Below are positions 45,994-56,420 of a stretch of 57,247 nucleotides of DNA, one piece after another (position 1 is the first letter of the stretch; each line of letters opens with the position of its first letter). The stretch is from Cladosporium sp. IMV 00045 (taxonomy: Eukaryota > Ascomycota > Dothideomycetes > Cladosporiales > Cladosporiaceae). The position numbers and the translations under genes are program-made. The DNA is taken from contig MSJI02000794.1 of assembly GCA_001931905.2 (NCBI GenBank), positions 172,905 to 230,151 on the forward strand. The letters run 5' to 3'. The notes beneath the pieces are model-generated. The model was not told the DNA's origin, ran no database searches, and saw only the letters and a list, made by a program, of their open reading frames with translations.

Positions 45994-47481
45994 TCCGCCG
46001 ACAAGGTGACTCGCGTGAACCTGGCCGAGGTTGCTGAGGAGTACAAGGACACTTCCAAGATGGACGAGGCTGGTGGCCCTCAGATCGTCTTCCGCGGCAT
46101 TGTGGAAAACGCCAGAGCGCAGGGTGCGAAGCTCACCTTCATCACTTTCAGACAGGGCCTGGACACCATCCAGGCTGTCGTTGCCGAGAGCGAGACTCTC
46201 AGCAGACAGATGGTCAAGTTCGCCGGCAAGATCCCCGCTGAGAGCGTGGTGCTTGTCCACGGTCTGGTCAAGAAGCCTAAAGAGCTGGTCAAGAGCACAA
46301 CCATCCAGCACTTGGAGCTGCACGTCAAGAAGTTGTACGTCGTCGCCAAGGCCGACGCCCAACTGCCCATGCAAGTCACCGATGCTGAGAGACCCATTCC
46401 TGGAGAAGGCGACGACGAGAAGACCGAGGACGATGGCAGGCCTATTGTCACCCTCAACACCAGGTTGAACAACCGTGTCATCGACCTTCGTGGCAAGCAC
46501 AACACCGCCATCTTCACCATCAAGGACGGTGTCATTGCTCTTTTCCAGGAGTTCCTCCGCAGCAAGAAGTTCGTCGGCGTCAACTCTCCTCGTCTCCTCG
46601 GCGCCCCCTCTGAGGGCGGCTCCAGCGTTTTCGAAGTCAAGTACTTCAACACCAAGGCCTACCTCGCCCAGTCACCTCAGCTCTACAAGCAGATGCTCAT
46701 CGCCTCCCGCTTCGAGCGTGTCATGGAAGTCGGCCCCATCTTCCGCGCAGAGAACAGCAACACCGCCCGCCACCTTACCGAGTTCACCGGTCTCGATATG
46801 GAGATGGCCTTCGAGGAGGACTACCACGAGGTCGTCGGTCTTCTTGAGGAACTCATGCTCTACATCTTCAACGGCCTCCGCACCCGCTACAGTCGCGAGA
46901 CCGACCTCGTCCGCAGCATCTACCAAGTCGAAGAGTTCAAGCTCCCCGAAGCCGGCAAAGTGCCCCGCCTCCCCTTCAGCGAAGGTGTTCAAATGCTGCG
47001 CGACGACGGCGTCGAGATCGGCGACTTCGACGACCTCAGCACACCCGACGAGAAGCGCCTGGGCGCGCTCGTGCTCAAGAAATACGGCACCGACTTCTAC
47101 GTGCTCGACAAGTACCCGCTGGCCATCCGACCCTTCTACACCATGCCCAGCGCCGAGACGCAAGCGGCCTACGACCTCAAGGACCCCAACGCGGGCACCT
47201 CCAACAGCTACGACTTCTTCATGCGCGGCCAGGAGATCATGTCGGGCGCGCAGCGCATCCACGACGCGGCCTTCCTGGAGAAGCGCATGCGCGAGTGCGT
47301 CACGCCCGTCGACCCCAAGAGCGAAGGCCTGCGCGACTACGTCAACGCTTTCCGCTACGGCTGCCCGCCGCACGCCGGTGGCGGAATTGGTCTGGAGCGT
47401 ATTGTTATGCTCTGGTTGGGTCTGCCGAATGTTAGGCTGGCGAGCTTGTTCCCTAGGGATCCGAGTAGGCTTTCGCCTTAG
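45994..47481 (+). CDS. DPS1: Aspartyl-tRNA synthetase, cytosolic (copy B, 5' partial)
   Basis: It begins at the residue corresponding to Ser of PSADKVTRV in copy A; exon 1 and 41 codons of exon 2 are lost at the gap. The remaining 495 residues and stop are collinear with copy A (both 1488 nt) and keep motifs 2 and 3. One substitution is visible, Leu for Pro in AAYDLKDPN. The truncation is caused by the assembly gap, so this is not evidence of a pseudogene. Confidence 0.93.
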   Translation, partial: SADKVTRVNLAEVAEEYKDTSKMDEAGGPQIVFRGIVENARAQGAKLTFITFRQGLDTIQAVVAESETLSRQMVKFAGKIPAESVVLVHGLVKKPKELVKSTTIQHLELHVKKLYVVAKADAQLPMQVTDAERPIPGEGDDEKTEDDGRPIVTLNTRLNNRVIDLRGKHNTAIFTIKDGVIALFQEFLRSKKFVGVNSPRLLGAPSEGGSSVFEVKYFNTKAYLAQSPQLYKQMLIASRFERVMEVGPIFRAENSNTARHLTEFTGLDMEMAFEEDYHEVVGLLEELMLYIFNGLRTRYSRETDLVRSIYQVEEFKLPEAGKVPRLPFSEGVQMLRDDGVEIGDFDDLSTPDEKRLGALVLKKYGTDFYVLDKYPLAIRPFYTMPSAETQAAYDLKDPNAGTSNSYDFFMRGQEIMSGAQRIHDAAFLEKRMRECVTPVDPKSEGLRDYVNAFRYGCPPHAGGGIGLERIVMLWLGLPNVRLASLFPRDPSRLSP

Positions 47482-48108
47482 ATGGAGGCGTGGCTTTGGG
47501 GGAAAACGATGGAAAGAAAAAGTTTGATGTTAAGATGACTACATAGAAGAGAGACGTTGAAATGTGTAAAAGGCAAGAACTCGCAATCGTTGTTTCAATT
47601 CTCGCTCTTGTCAGATTGCGTCTGAGTGAGACTTTTCAATGACTTTTTACCTTATGTGAAACGAGTAAGTGATGTTGGCAGAATCGGAATGTTTGAAGAG
47701 AACAATAGCGATGTTTCACTCTTGCTTGCAGAAATCCAAGAAGAAGATCTAAAATAAATGTATGTACAAGAAACGAACAGCCGAAGCCCAAAAACAGCAA
47801 ACCATGCGTGTGTCACCAATAATCAATAAAGTCATCATAAAGACATGACGAGAATCCAAGAAAATCAACCAAAAAGCCTTCCTCTTTCTCGATAGAAAGG
47901 CTACATGAAAACTCCGTTGCGCCGATCGCGATGCAATTTAAAGAGTCTCGCGAGGGCTTTGAAGAATAAACTCTCCGTTTTTGCTCACTTAATGCATGGC
48001 GAGCCATTCCCTTCCATTCCATTCCTTGTATTCTTGATTCGGTAATCTCCCATCGAAGATAAAACGGTCAGCGCGCACCAACCGCACCACGTTTAACCCT
48101 CATCCCTC
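47482..48108. other. Convergent region of DPS1 B and permease B
   Basis: This is the shorter counterpart of 40,679-41,634 without the AT-rich insertion; no gene is seen. Confidence 0.5.
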
Positions 48109-49924
48109 TCACATATACTCCTCGCGCTTCACCAGCGCCACGGGCGGGATATACTGCTTGCGGCCGTAGATGAAGTAATAAACGATAGCGAAGCTGATGA
48201 TTCCGCCGAAAATCACAATCGCGTAGTTCATCTCCGGCGCCGTCGGGTTCGTGACAGCGGGGAAGAAAGCGAACACATAAATGGCGAAGAGGTAGCACAG
48301 CGCCAGCACGTTGACCACCCAGCCCCAGCGCCCCAGCGACCAGCGGGCGTGCGGGAGCGCTTGCCCGCGCACGCGGCGCAGGAGCACGATGCCGATGACG
48401 ATGATGTAGGAGGTCAGCAGGGAGACGGATGTGAGGGCCAGAATGGCGTTGAGAGCGGCGGTGGAGCCGATGTTGATGAGGGAGAGGAGCGTGGTGACTG
48501 TTAGGGAGATGAGGACGGCGTTCAGAGGGATGTTCCAGTTGGGCTGGATGCGGCCGACCCAGCTGGAGCAGGGGACGCCGCCGTCGCGGGCGAAGGACCA
48601 GAGTTGGCGCGAGGCCGTGGCGACTTCGGCGATGGCGGCGGAGACGAGGGTGAGGATTACGATGACGGTGAGGACGCTGGCGCCGGCGAGGGAGCCGGTG
48701 ACGTTGTAGAAGAGTTGGATGAAAGGGTAGCCGGTTAGGGATTCCAGGATGGAGTCCCGGTCGCCGAGGGTGAAGCTGAGAGTGATGGCCATGATGAAGC
48801 CGAGGAGGGCGTTGAAGCCGAACGCGGACAGCATGGCGCGGGGGAGCGTGGTGGAGGCGTCTTTGACTTCTTCGGACATGTGTACGGCGCAGTCGAAGCC
48901 AATGAGGGAGAGGATGGGAGAGAGGAGGCCGACCATGAAGGCCGTGCCGTCGCTGTTCCAGCCGCCGTCGTTCTTGAATTCGGTGAAGACTTGAGAGGCC
49001 GGTGCCGTGGGCGCTAGGACCCAGAGGACTGTTTGGTGTTAGTGGACTTGTTCGCATGGTGAAGTTTCTCTGATCAGGTGATCTTACCAATAATGATCGC
49101 AAAGAAACCAACTACGTGGAGGACGAGAAGAAGGCCTTCAACGAGAGGCAGCTTCTTAGCCAGGGCTGTGTTGAAGAAAATGGCAAAAGCAGTAACTGCA
49201 ATAACGAGAAGCGTGCCGTGCCAGGGCTGTTGGCCATACATCGCGTAGTTGTCGTCATTCAAAGCGATCAATCCCTGGATGATGGTGCCAGCCAGGAAAG
49301 TGATGGAGGTGATGGCAGCTTGCCATCCGGTAAAACAGAGCCATCCGACAATGTACGATAGGAATCGTTGGCAGCTGGGAGGTGACCATTCGGATACCCA
49401 GTGATATTGTCCTCCAGAGGTCGGCGCCCTGAATCGATCGATGTCAGTCTTGTTTCCTGCGGTTCAGCAGGCAATCGCAACTTACATCGAAGCCATCTCG
49501 GCGACTGAGAGGTAGACCATTCCAAAGCCGAAGAAGACAATCACGAAACCCCAAATCATGCCTGCAGTTCCACCATTGGTCAAGATTTGTGCAATGGTTG
49601 TGAGAAGGACCTCCCATGTTGCAATCAATGTGCAAGCAAAACCGACCATTGATGTGAATTGGAAGTTTCGCTTTCGCAGTTGTCAGTACCGATCATCCAA
49701 AGGCACAATCATAGCGTCGTTCCATTCAGACATACTCGCAACTCTTGAACCCTTCCTAGCTGTGACATTTCCTTCCTGTCGGCCGCCGTACCCTGCCACT
49801 TCCTGTTGACGGCCCCTTCGACCTCTTGCATCTCGTATCCGTCTCCATCGTCGGCGTGTCGTACCGCTTCGGCAGTCTCGACTTTCTGTTGGACAGGCCC
49901 TTGGGCGAATGCTGAAGCCGACAT
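48109..49924 (-). CDS. APC-superfamily amino acid/GABA/choline permease (copy B)
   Basis: Exons 49924-49736, 49670-49486, 49428-49088 and 49028-48109 have exactly the exon lengths of copy A (189, 185, 341 and 920 nt) and give 544 residues. In the last 275 residues only two substitutions are apparent (GGIISFAIVYY against GGIIIFAVVYY). The reading frame is intact, and the introns vary more than the exons, as expected for two functional copies under purifying selection. Membrane topology and likely role are as for copy A. Confidence 0.9.
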
Positions 49925-52545
49925 GGCTGTGTTTTTGGACCGTGTGCAGTAAATAGATGTACAACAATCAGGAGCACTTGCGCAAAGGAAAGACCAGAAT
50001 CGCCGTTGTGCCGGTAGCGAAAGGAAAACAGCGATCTGCGGGCGCAAGGACTGGGCGATACGCGCGATCGTACGGTTGCACACAAGGCGAAGGATTGGAT
50101 GCGACACGAAGGAAAAGATGTACAATGATGGAGTGGCACCCCCGGTCGCCTCGTGGCACAACACATGGCTAATGGGTTGGTGCTCATCACGGATGGAACG
50201 GCGAATAGTGCCCGGTGGTGGAGTGAGGGGCCCGTGGCGAAGAGCTTGATGATCCCGCATGCAGACGGGCGTGCCATGGTCCGCCGCCAATCGCACCGAG
50301 GTGTTAGTCTGGGGGGCTCACAGTACCACTCGGACCACACTCCAGTCCCTCTAGTCCTGTAAGGTTAAGGCCAACCATCGATTGCGCAAAGTGCGTTGGC
50401 TCGCAAGGGAAGGTGGAGGCAAGCCACTGGCCAGCCAGGTGAAGCTTAGATTCCACTTCGTGGAACCCTTGGGTGAGGCTGGCACGGCTGGCTCAACCGG
50501 CACGAGTGGCACGGTCTTGGTAAATCGAAAACATTTGCAGAGCGAATCTCAAGTCCCTGCATGGTGTCCCGGGAAGGAGTCGACGGACGCTGTGCCGCAG
50601 GGTTTAGTAGGGTGATCGAGGTTGAAGATGTGAGAAAGGGTTCAATAGCTCATGATGCCGGCTCTCAGCAGGCGAAAAGGCTCGAGAGCACGACTGTATT
50701 GGGGTTCAACATGAGGACCTGGCGTTGCAACACAAGATCCAAGCAATCAGACTCTGTTGAGTTTGGTACCTCCAGGTAGTTGAAGCAGGTCCGCGAGTGG
50801 CAAGATCTTGCCCAAGCTTCCAAGACCTCCTTGTGTCGCGAGGAGGCCCACCATAGTCGGGTCGAGGCTTTGTATATCTGGTACCTCCATGGCCTGAGAA
50901 AATGAAGGTTTGCTACTGAAGATGATCTGCTGGAGGGATCGCGACCAGGCGGCCAGGAGGCTTTGCCTTGTTCCCTGTATCGCAATCTTGTGGACTTTTG
51001 ACTCGGCCAGTCACATCGAGTATAGGCGGAAGTGTGCATTTTCCCCTGGAATACGCATGTGGATGTGTGTGTGCTCTACGCGTCTTGATCGTAAGATCGT
51101 TCATTACCGCGCCGCCGTGCTGGTAATTGGCGTGGACGCACAGAACCTCTCCGATTTCTCGAACGCCACCGGCATTCGACCGTCGCACCGTGGCTGCGGA
51201 GGAATACATGTATGCAACTTCCAAACACTGAACGTGACCTCATGTCTCAGAATTCTGCAAAGAAAAATCTAGACTGACTATATCACGACCTGGCATACGC
51301 ACATGCTTTCCATCACGCACATGACTCGAAGGTGCTGATATGTCCGTTGAGCAGGCGGACGTTTCGGGGAGCGTACCGATTCCCACAGCCGAAATAATCT
51401 TCCAATGCTACAGTACTGTACTCCCTAGGGCAATCGTCACAGCGAATCCACCTTCAACATAAGCGAAACGGTCTCGTTGAACTCTCCATCCCACTCTGCC
51501 GAGAGACGGTGCCGTCGGTGGAGTCGTGTTGGCGATCGTCCATCTATCAGCTCCTTTCCTCACTCGCGCCGTCGCTACGGGCCATCCACCCGCTTTTCGT
51601 GACGAATGTCTCCAGCGAAGATGCCTTGGTGCTCCTCGTTGCTCGTCTAGAGCGATGCAACACCAAACTCACACACGACTAGCTTCTTCAACATCGCAGC
51701 TTCCAGCTGACTCTTGTTGCACTCCTAGATTCTGGGTACTTTGTCACATCATTGGAGCGCCATCGGCGCCACGGGCGCCTCCAGAGCAAAGTCAATGCGG
51801 ATCCGATCCACGGTACCTTTGCGCATTATGACATGAACGCTGGGTCGCACGGTTTCGATGTGCTCTGCGCCTCGCTGCCCTGACCAGATGTCTCAATGCG
51901 CAAAGCCAGCGGTGCCAGCCTGCGAGCGTGCGTCCTCGTTCACAGAGAGATGCAACTCGGCACTTGCCTCGAGATAATAAGGTGATTGATCCTTGCTCGT
52001 ATGCACCCTTGCAAGGCCGCGTCTGTGGAGGCCGATCATTTGCCCTGTTGGAGAGGGGAAATCTTACGGCTTCCTCAGGAAGTTCCGGCATCTTCCTCGC
52101 AGCCGTCATCCTCTCAAGACTCGATCCGAGCCAGGCCCACGGTTTACCGGACATGCCGAACCTCGCAGACTTTACGCTTTGACGAAACCTTGACGCGCTC
52201 TGAAAGCCTTGTGCTCGTTTCCACATCGTACTTTCGTCTTTTTACTGGACAGCGAAAACACTATTCCTTCAGAGTGTCCACTCAGTAGTTTATGCCCGGT
52301 CCCAATATTTACCCAAAGTTGAAATTGCACGCCTCGGAAGCTTGTTGCGGAGCCCTACCCAAGACTACTACCATCCATCACACCCGTTGCAGTCACACCC
52401 TCACGAGTCGCTCACGCCAAAAGTACCCTGGTGTTCCTGGCGACCATTGGGAATTGCTTTTGCGGTGCTGGCCTCTCGACAACATCATCGTTTACTGCTC
52501 TCGCTCTGGAATGGATTGAATTGACTACAACACAATCAGAGCAGC
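49925..52545. promoter_or_regulatory. Upstream region shared by permease B and the Pth11-like gene
   Basis: A 2.6-kb region between divergent genes. To 52,470 it matches 43,454-45,973. No conserved ORF is seen. The last 75 nt are the leader of the Pth11-like gene. Confidence 0.55.
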
Positions 52546-53900
52546 ATGGCTACAATATCAAACGGAGTTCCCGAAGGCAACAAAGCACCACTTTTGACTC
52601 AGGATGATGACCATCATGGCAGCTGGCTGGTTATCTGCAGTGCTTTCGGCCTGGTTATCGTTCTCCTTACGCTCATTGTCCGGGTGTATCTTCGATACAA
52701 AGTCTCGCCACCTTTCGCTGCGGACGACATTTGCTTAACGGTGGCAACCGCTTTGGCCGTAATACAATGTTCACTGGTTTTTGCTGGCGTCCACCAGGGA
52801 GATGGAACCTCAATCGACTTGATTGACGAACAAAACGTGGTTCCCATCCAACAGGTTGGCATTATTCCAAGAATGAATTCCAGAGCAGAGATACTGACTC
52901 AAACACAGTTGAACTACGCTGCCAATCTCTTTTACGTCCTCGCCCTATATGCCTCGAAAGCATCTGTAGTGCTCTTGTTCAAGCGTATAGCCTCCGGCAT
53001 AATGAAGAAGAAGATCGCATGGGTTGCTTTGGGCGTTGTGGTCACCACAGGCGTCATATCGATCTTCCTCTGCGCACTGCGCTGCGATCTCTCCCAACCT
53101 TGGATTCAATGGAACGCAAGTTGCGATTCTCTTTTCGCTCAATGGCAGGCCATCATCGCTTTCGACATTATCACCGAGGTAATGTTGTTTGGAATGGCTG
53201 TCTACTTGGTCTGGGGTCTCCAAACTGCATTCTCCGGCAAATTCAGAGTCGTATTCGCCTTTGGTCTGCGACTTCCGTACGTTCTCTACCCCCCGAAGAT
53301 CCCCATAATACCACAAATACTAACATGTCTTCCCAGCGTCATCATCATCGCCGGCGTGCACGTCCACTACCTCGAGCGCGAGCTCACCTCGACCAACCAA
53401 TCCCTCACCGGCGTCATCGCAACCATCTGCCGCCAAACCGAAATCTTCTACGCAATCATGGCCTCCACCATCCCCTGCCTGCGCCCCTTCCTCGCCAGCT
53501 TCTTCACCGGCTTCGGCGCCATGGGCGGCGAGACCATCATCGCCGGCTCGCAAGTGGGCAACTCGCGCGAGAAGAGCGGCCACACCTACGCGCTGGGCAG
53601 CATGCAGTCGGCCGAGAGCGAGGCGCGCCGCAGCAAGCGACGCAGTCGCCGGCAGGACCGCCGCGCGCCCGCGCCGCCGGCCACGGACAGCCCGCGGCTG
53701 AATCGCGATTTGGATAATTTCGGAACGATTCGCAGAATCAGGCTACGATTACTACGACTTCGACGAGCGATTTGCGCGATTCGAGAACCACTGCCCCGGA
53801 CGCTAGCTCGATCACGAGTAACGATAGCACGAGGATGATTATCAAGAAGGAGGTGCAGTGGCATGTCGACAGCGAGCAGGGTGATATGCCGCGCGCGTAG
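52546..53900 (+). CDS. Pth11-like rhodopsin-domain integral membrane protein (3' frame break)
   Basis: Start MATISNGVPEGN; seven hydrophobic segments follow over residues about 25-320 (WLVICSAFGLVIVLLTLIVR, ADDICLTVATALAVIQCSLV and others), the layout of the fungal rhodopsin/SAT4 domain family. Two introns are likely, 52855-52908 (54 nt) and 53277-53336 (60 nt, GTACGT, CTAAC, CAG). Both are multiples of three without stops, so the frame is open either way. The cytosolic tail is basic. After about 53,722 the frame runs into an Arg-rich end stopping at 53,838, while the next frame gives a family-like tail containing STRMIIKKEVQWHVDSE and stops at 53,900. One base seems missing near 53,722. The role may be in surface sensing; no ligand is known. 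Confidence 0.8.
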
Positions 53901-54649
53901 TAGGAGGTCAAGAGAAAGGTGTCGGGTCGGAACATTTTGGGCTTTGGGTTTTTCCTTTGTGGTTTGCGGGATATGGGAAAGGACATCGACATCACTGCCC
54001 CGTCGTGATACGGGCTCTCGGTCGGGTTAGGAACACGGGTGACATTTCGTAGAAATGGGATGGGTCAAAGGGGCCGTGTTGCATAGAGCATGCGATGCGA
54101 GCATAGTTTCCTTGATGTCACACACTTAGCGAAGGGATGCATTTAGCGATGGAGTTTTTGGCGATTATCTGCTTTGGGAAGAAAGACTACGGTCGGCGGG
54201 GTCACGGGTATGCCGATTGCGTGCATGTGTTCGGGAAAATGTAAATACATCGTGTGCGTGTGATACACATGTTGTGTTTCATTTGTTGCGCGAATTTAAA
54301 AAGGCAATGGATTCATTCTTCTTCTGCAGTCCTCGGAAGGTTGATTTTGTGCGAATCTGGTTGCAACGGAAGGCCATTCGCCCGTGAATATCGGCGATGT
54401 CGTTGTTGACTCGTGAAATCCAACTTCAAGTCAACACTTATTCAGGTTCGAACCATGAGACTTCTACAGCTCATCAACCAGAGCCTCCGAATCATTCGAG
54501 AACAAACACGATCATCACCTGACTCGTTTCACTTCGCAATCATGACGGACGCCTGGCCCAACAGGTCTAGATAATCCTCGTGCTATCACGATACTTCTTG
54601 AGTGTGTACATGCACTTGTTCCGGCTCCATGGCATCATTTGGACTAAAT
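53901..54649. other. Convergent region of the Pth11-like and DLH genes
   Basis: Only short ORFs. A GGTTCGAACC palindrome near 54,444 resembles a tRNA B box but no tRNA fold surrounds it. Confidence 0.45.
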
Positions 54650-55877
54650 CTAGCACACGTCTTCCGGCTCAGGCACCTCGCCAGCCATAGGTCCAAGGTC
54701 ACCGTTAAGCGTACGACCGAAGAGCTCAAGCAGCATTTGGAAGCAAATGCCCGCCAGAGCTGGGTCGTAGCGGCCCCTGGTTGATTGCGTCAGTGTCGTC
54801 GATCAATGGCGCATTGGCATGTTGTTTGATATGGACAACAGAAGCCACGAAAGGGCTGGCTTTCTTCCCGGCTTCACTTCTGACTTACTTTGACAGCTCA
54901 TCGCGGATGAACGCATGCTGAGCCCAGGCGGGCTCGTAGAACGAGAAAGTCACGTTGGCGTCGTGCAGCGACTTGCGGATAAGATCGCGGCCTTCGGGCG
55001 GGACGTGGGTGTCTTTCTTGCCGAAGATCTGCGTGCAGGCGTGTCAGTGGGAAGTTGGACAATGAATCTTCTCTCTCTTGCAATGCTGTCGTGGGTCGGA
55101 GATGAGATGCATACCATGACAAGTTCACCGGTGATGTCTTTGACGCGGTCCAGGCTGTCGTCCTGCTTGCCTTGGCCCAGGGTGTGCGAGTGGATGTCGG
55201 TGGCGAAGTAGCACACCGCAGCTCTGATGCGCTTGTCGAAGGCGCAGCGGAAAGCGAGGTGGCCGCCTAGACACATGCCGGTAGCGCCCTGTGAAGAAAC
55301 ATCAAGTCAATAAGGCCATTCCAGTGGTGACTTCATACGTTAGATGCGCTCAAGACATACTATTGCACAAGAAATCAGCTTTCGGGGTCTTTTGAGCATC
55401 GTTGACATTGGATTGACTCACCAATACGGCCATTGCAAGTTTCCATGCTCGTGAGCAGATCGATGCTCAGAGTGGCATCCTCATCGTACGCGGAGACCTT
55501 CTTCTCGATCTTCCAGGCGTTTCCTGCATCTGTGCCAGGACCATCGTAGGCCAGCGGTTCCGGGCCGGTGAACTCGTGGTAGCTGCTGGGAGCTGCAACG
55601 ATGTAGCCGTGCGAGGCGATCTGGCGGGCAAAACGGGCGACCGGGCCAGTCACTTCGATGGTGCCGTTAGACACCTTGTATTCTCAATGGAGGGCTGCCA
55701 TCCAATGCAGAGCTTTTAAAGATACATGAAGTCCTCACCTTGGTAGATCTCGCTGAAAACAACGACACCGGGAAACTTGGCTTTGGGATAGTTCGGGATT
55801 TGTGGGTGGAAAGTGAAGATGCGCATGTTACCTCCATGCTGGGTAGGTATGTCTTTGTACGACTCTGAGATCAACAT
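54650..55877 (-). CDS. Dienelactone hydrolase-family protein (one-base phase break)
   Basis: Five exons on the minus strand: 55877-55739, 55652-55422, 55288-55115, 55028-54889 and 54776-54650. The exon 1 to 2 junction gives VVVFSEIYQVTGPVARFARQ, using a CTAAC branch and an AAG acceptor at 55,653. The catalytic Cys elbow is ATGMCLGGHLAF; IFGKKDTHVPPEGRD carries the Asp and WAQHAFIRDE the His of the Cys-Asp-His triad. The alpha/beta-hydrolase fold and length of about 270 residues fit fungal carboxymethylenebutenolidase-like proteins. The exon sum is 811 nt, one more than a multiple of three; the mismatch is at the exon 2/3 join (NGRIG to ATGMC). The gene is head-to-head with ERG4 B. Confidence 0.82.
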
Positions 55878-56420
55878 GATTGCGGTAAGCCTGAATTGGT
55901 TGTTTTGTATTGTTCTACGTCAAGTGGGATGCCTGTGACGATGAGACGAAGCTTTATGATTGGGGTTGGTTGGCGGGTCCCGGCGACAAGCGAGGATTCA
56001 TGCCTTACCCTGGCCTGTAGGACATGCTGACCCTGGATGATTATATGCAGGGTACATGGACGGTCATACGTGTGGGAGCAGATGCTCTTCATCAGCGGCC
56101 ATGCTTCACTTACAAGACCTCACATTGTCGTCGACATTACCAAATGCGGAAGGAGTGGATGGAAGTGAAGATGTTTTGGGCTTGGCAGGCACGACTCGCG
56201 GATAAGGTTCGAGGGGGAGAATCGGAAGTCGATCATGCCGGGGGGTCAGCAAAGCGTAAACAAAATTGTCAATTAGCGCTCGACCACCTGTCAACACCCT
56301 CCACCCCACCCTCTCTCTCGTTGTCCCTTTTCACACCGGACGAGGTCTCAGTGTTGTCACTGCTGCCCATCTGAGAGCCATTGGCACGCCAGGACGCAGC
56401 TCAAGCATTCCGGCGCGACA
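55878..56420. promoter_or_regulatory. Divergent promoter of the DLH gene and ERG4 copy B
   Basis: 543 nt. The ERG4-proximal part from 56,204 is duplicated, nearly unchanged, at 22,783-22,999. The DLH-proximal part has no copy in the window. C/T-rich tracts precede the ERG4 ATG. Confidence 0.55.

Larger units (their letters stand above)
45994..52470. repeat. DPS1/permease block, copy B, duplicate of 39,191-45,973
   Basis: Same gene order and orientation as copy A. Here the block continues past 52,470 into the Pth11-like gene, which copy A lacks because its contig ends. Confidence 0.9.

Noticed and set aside
46475..47527. 350-codon ORF overlapping DPS1 B
   Set aside because: Ser/Arg/Thr-rich alternative frame of the GC-biased synthetase gene; interrupted in copy A.
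39191..52470. Recent tandem gene duplication of DPS1 and permease
   Set aside because: The junction is an N gap whose flanks lie in identical stretches, which fits parallel copies scaffolded in series better than a tandem array.
54435..54460. GGTTCGAACC as a tRNA B box
   Set aside because: No A box or cloverleaf can be drawn around it; probably a chance palindrome.
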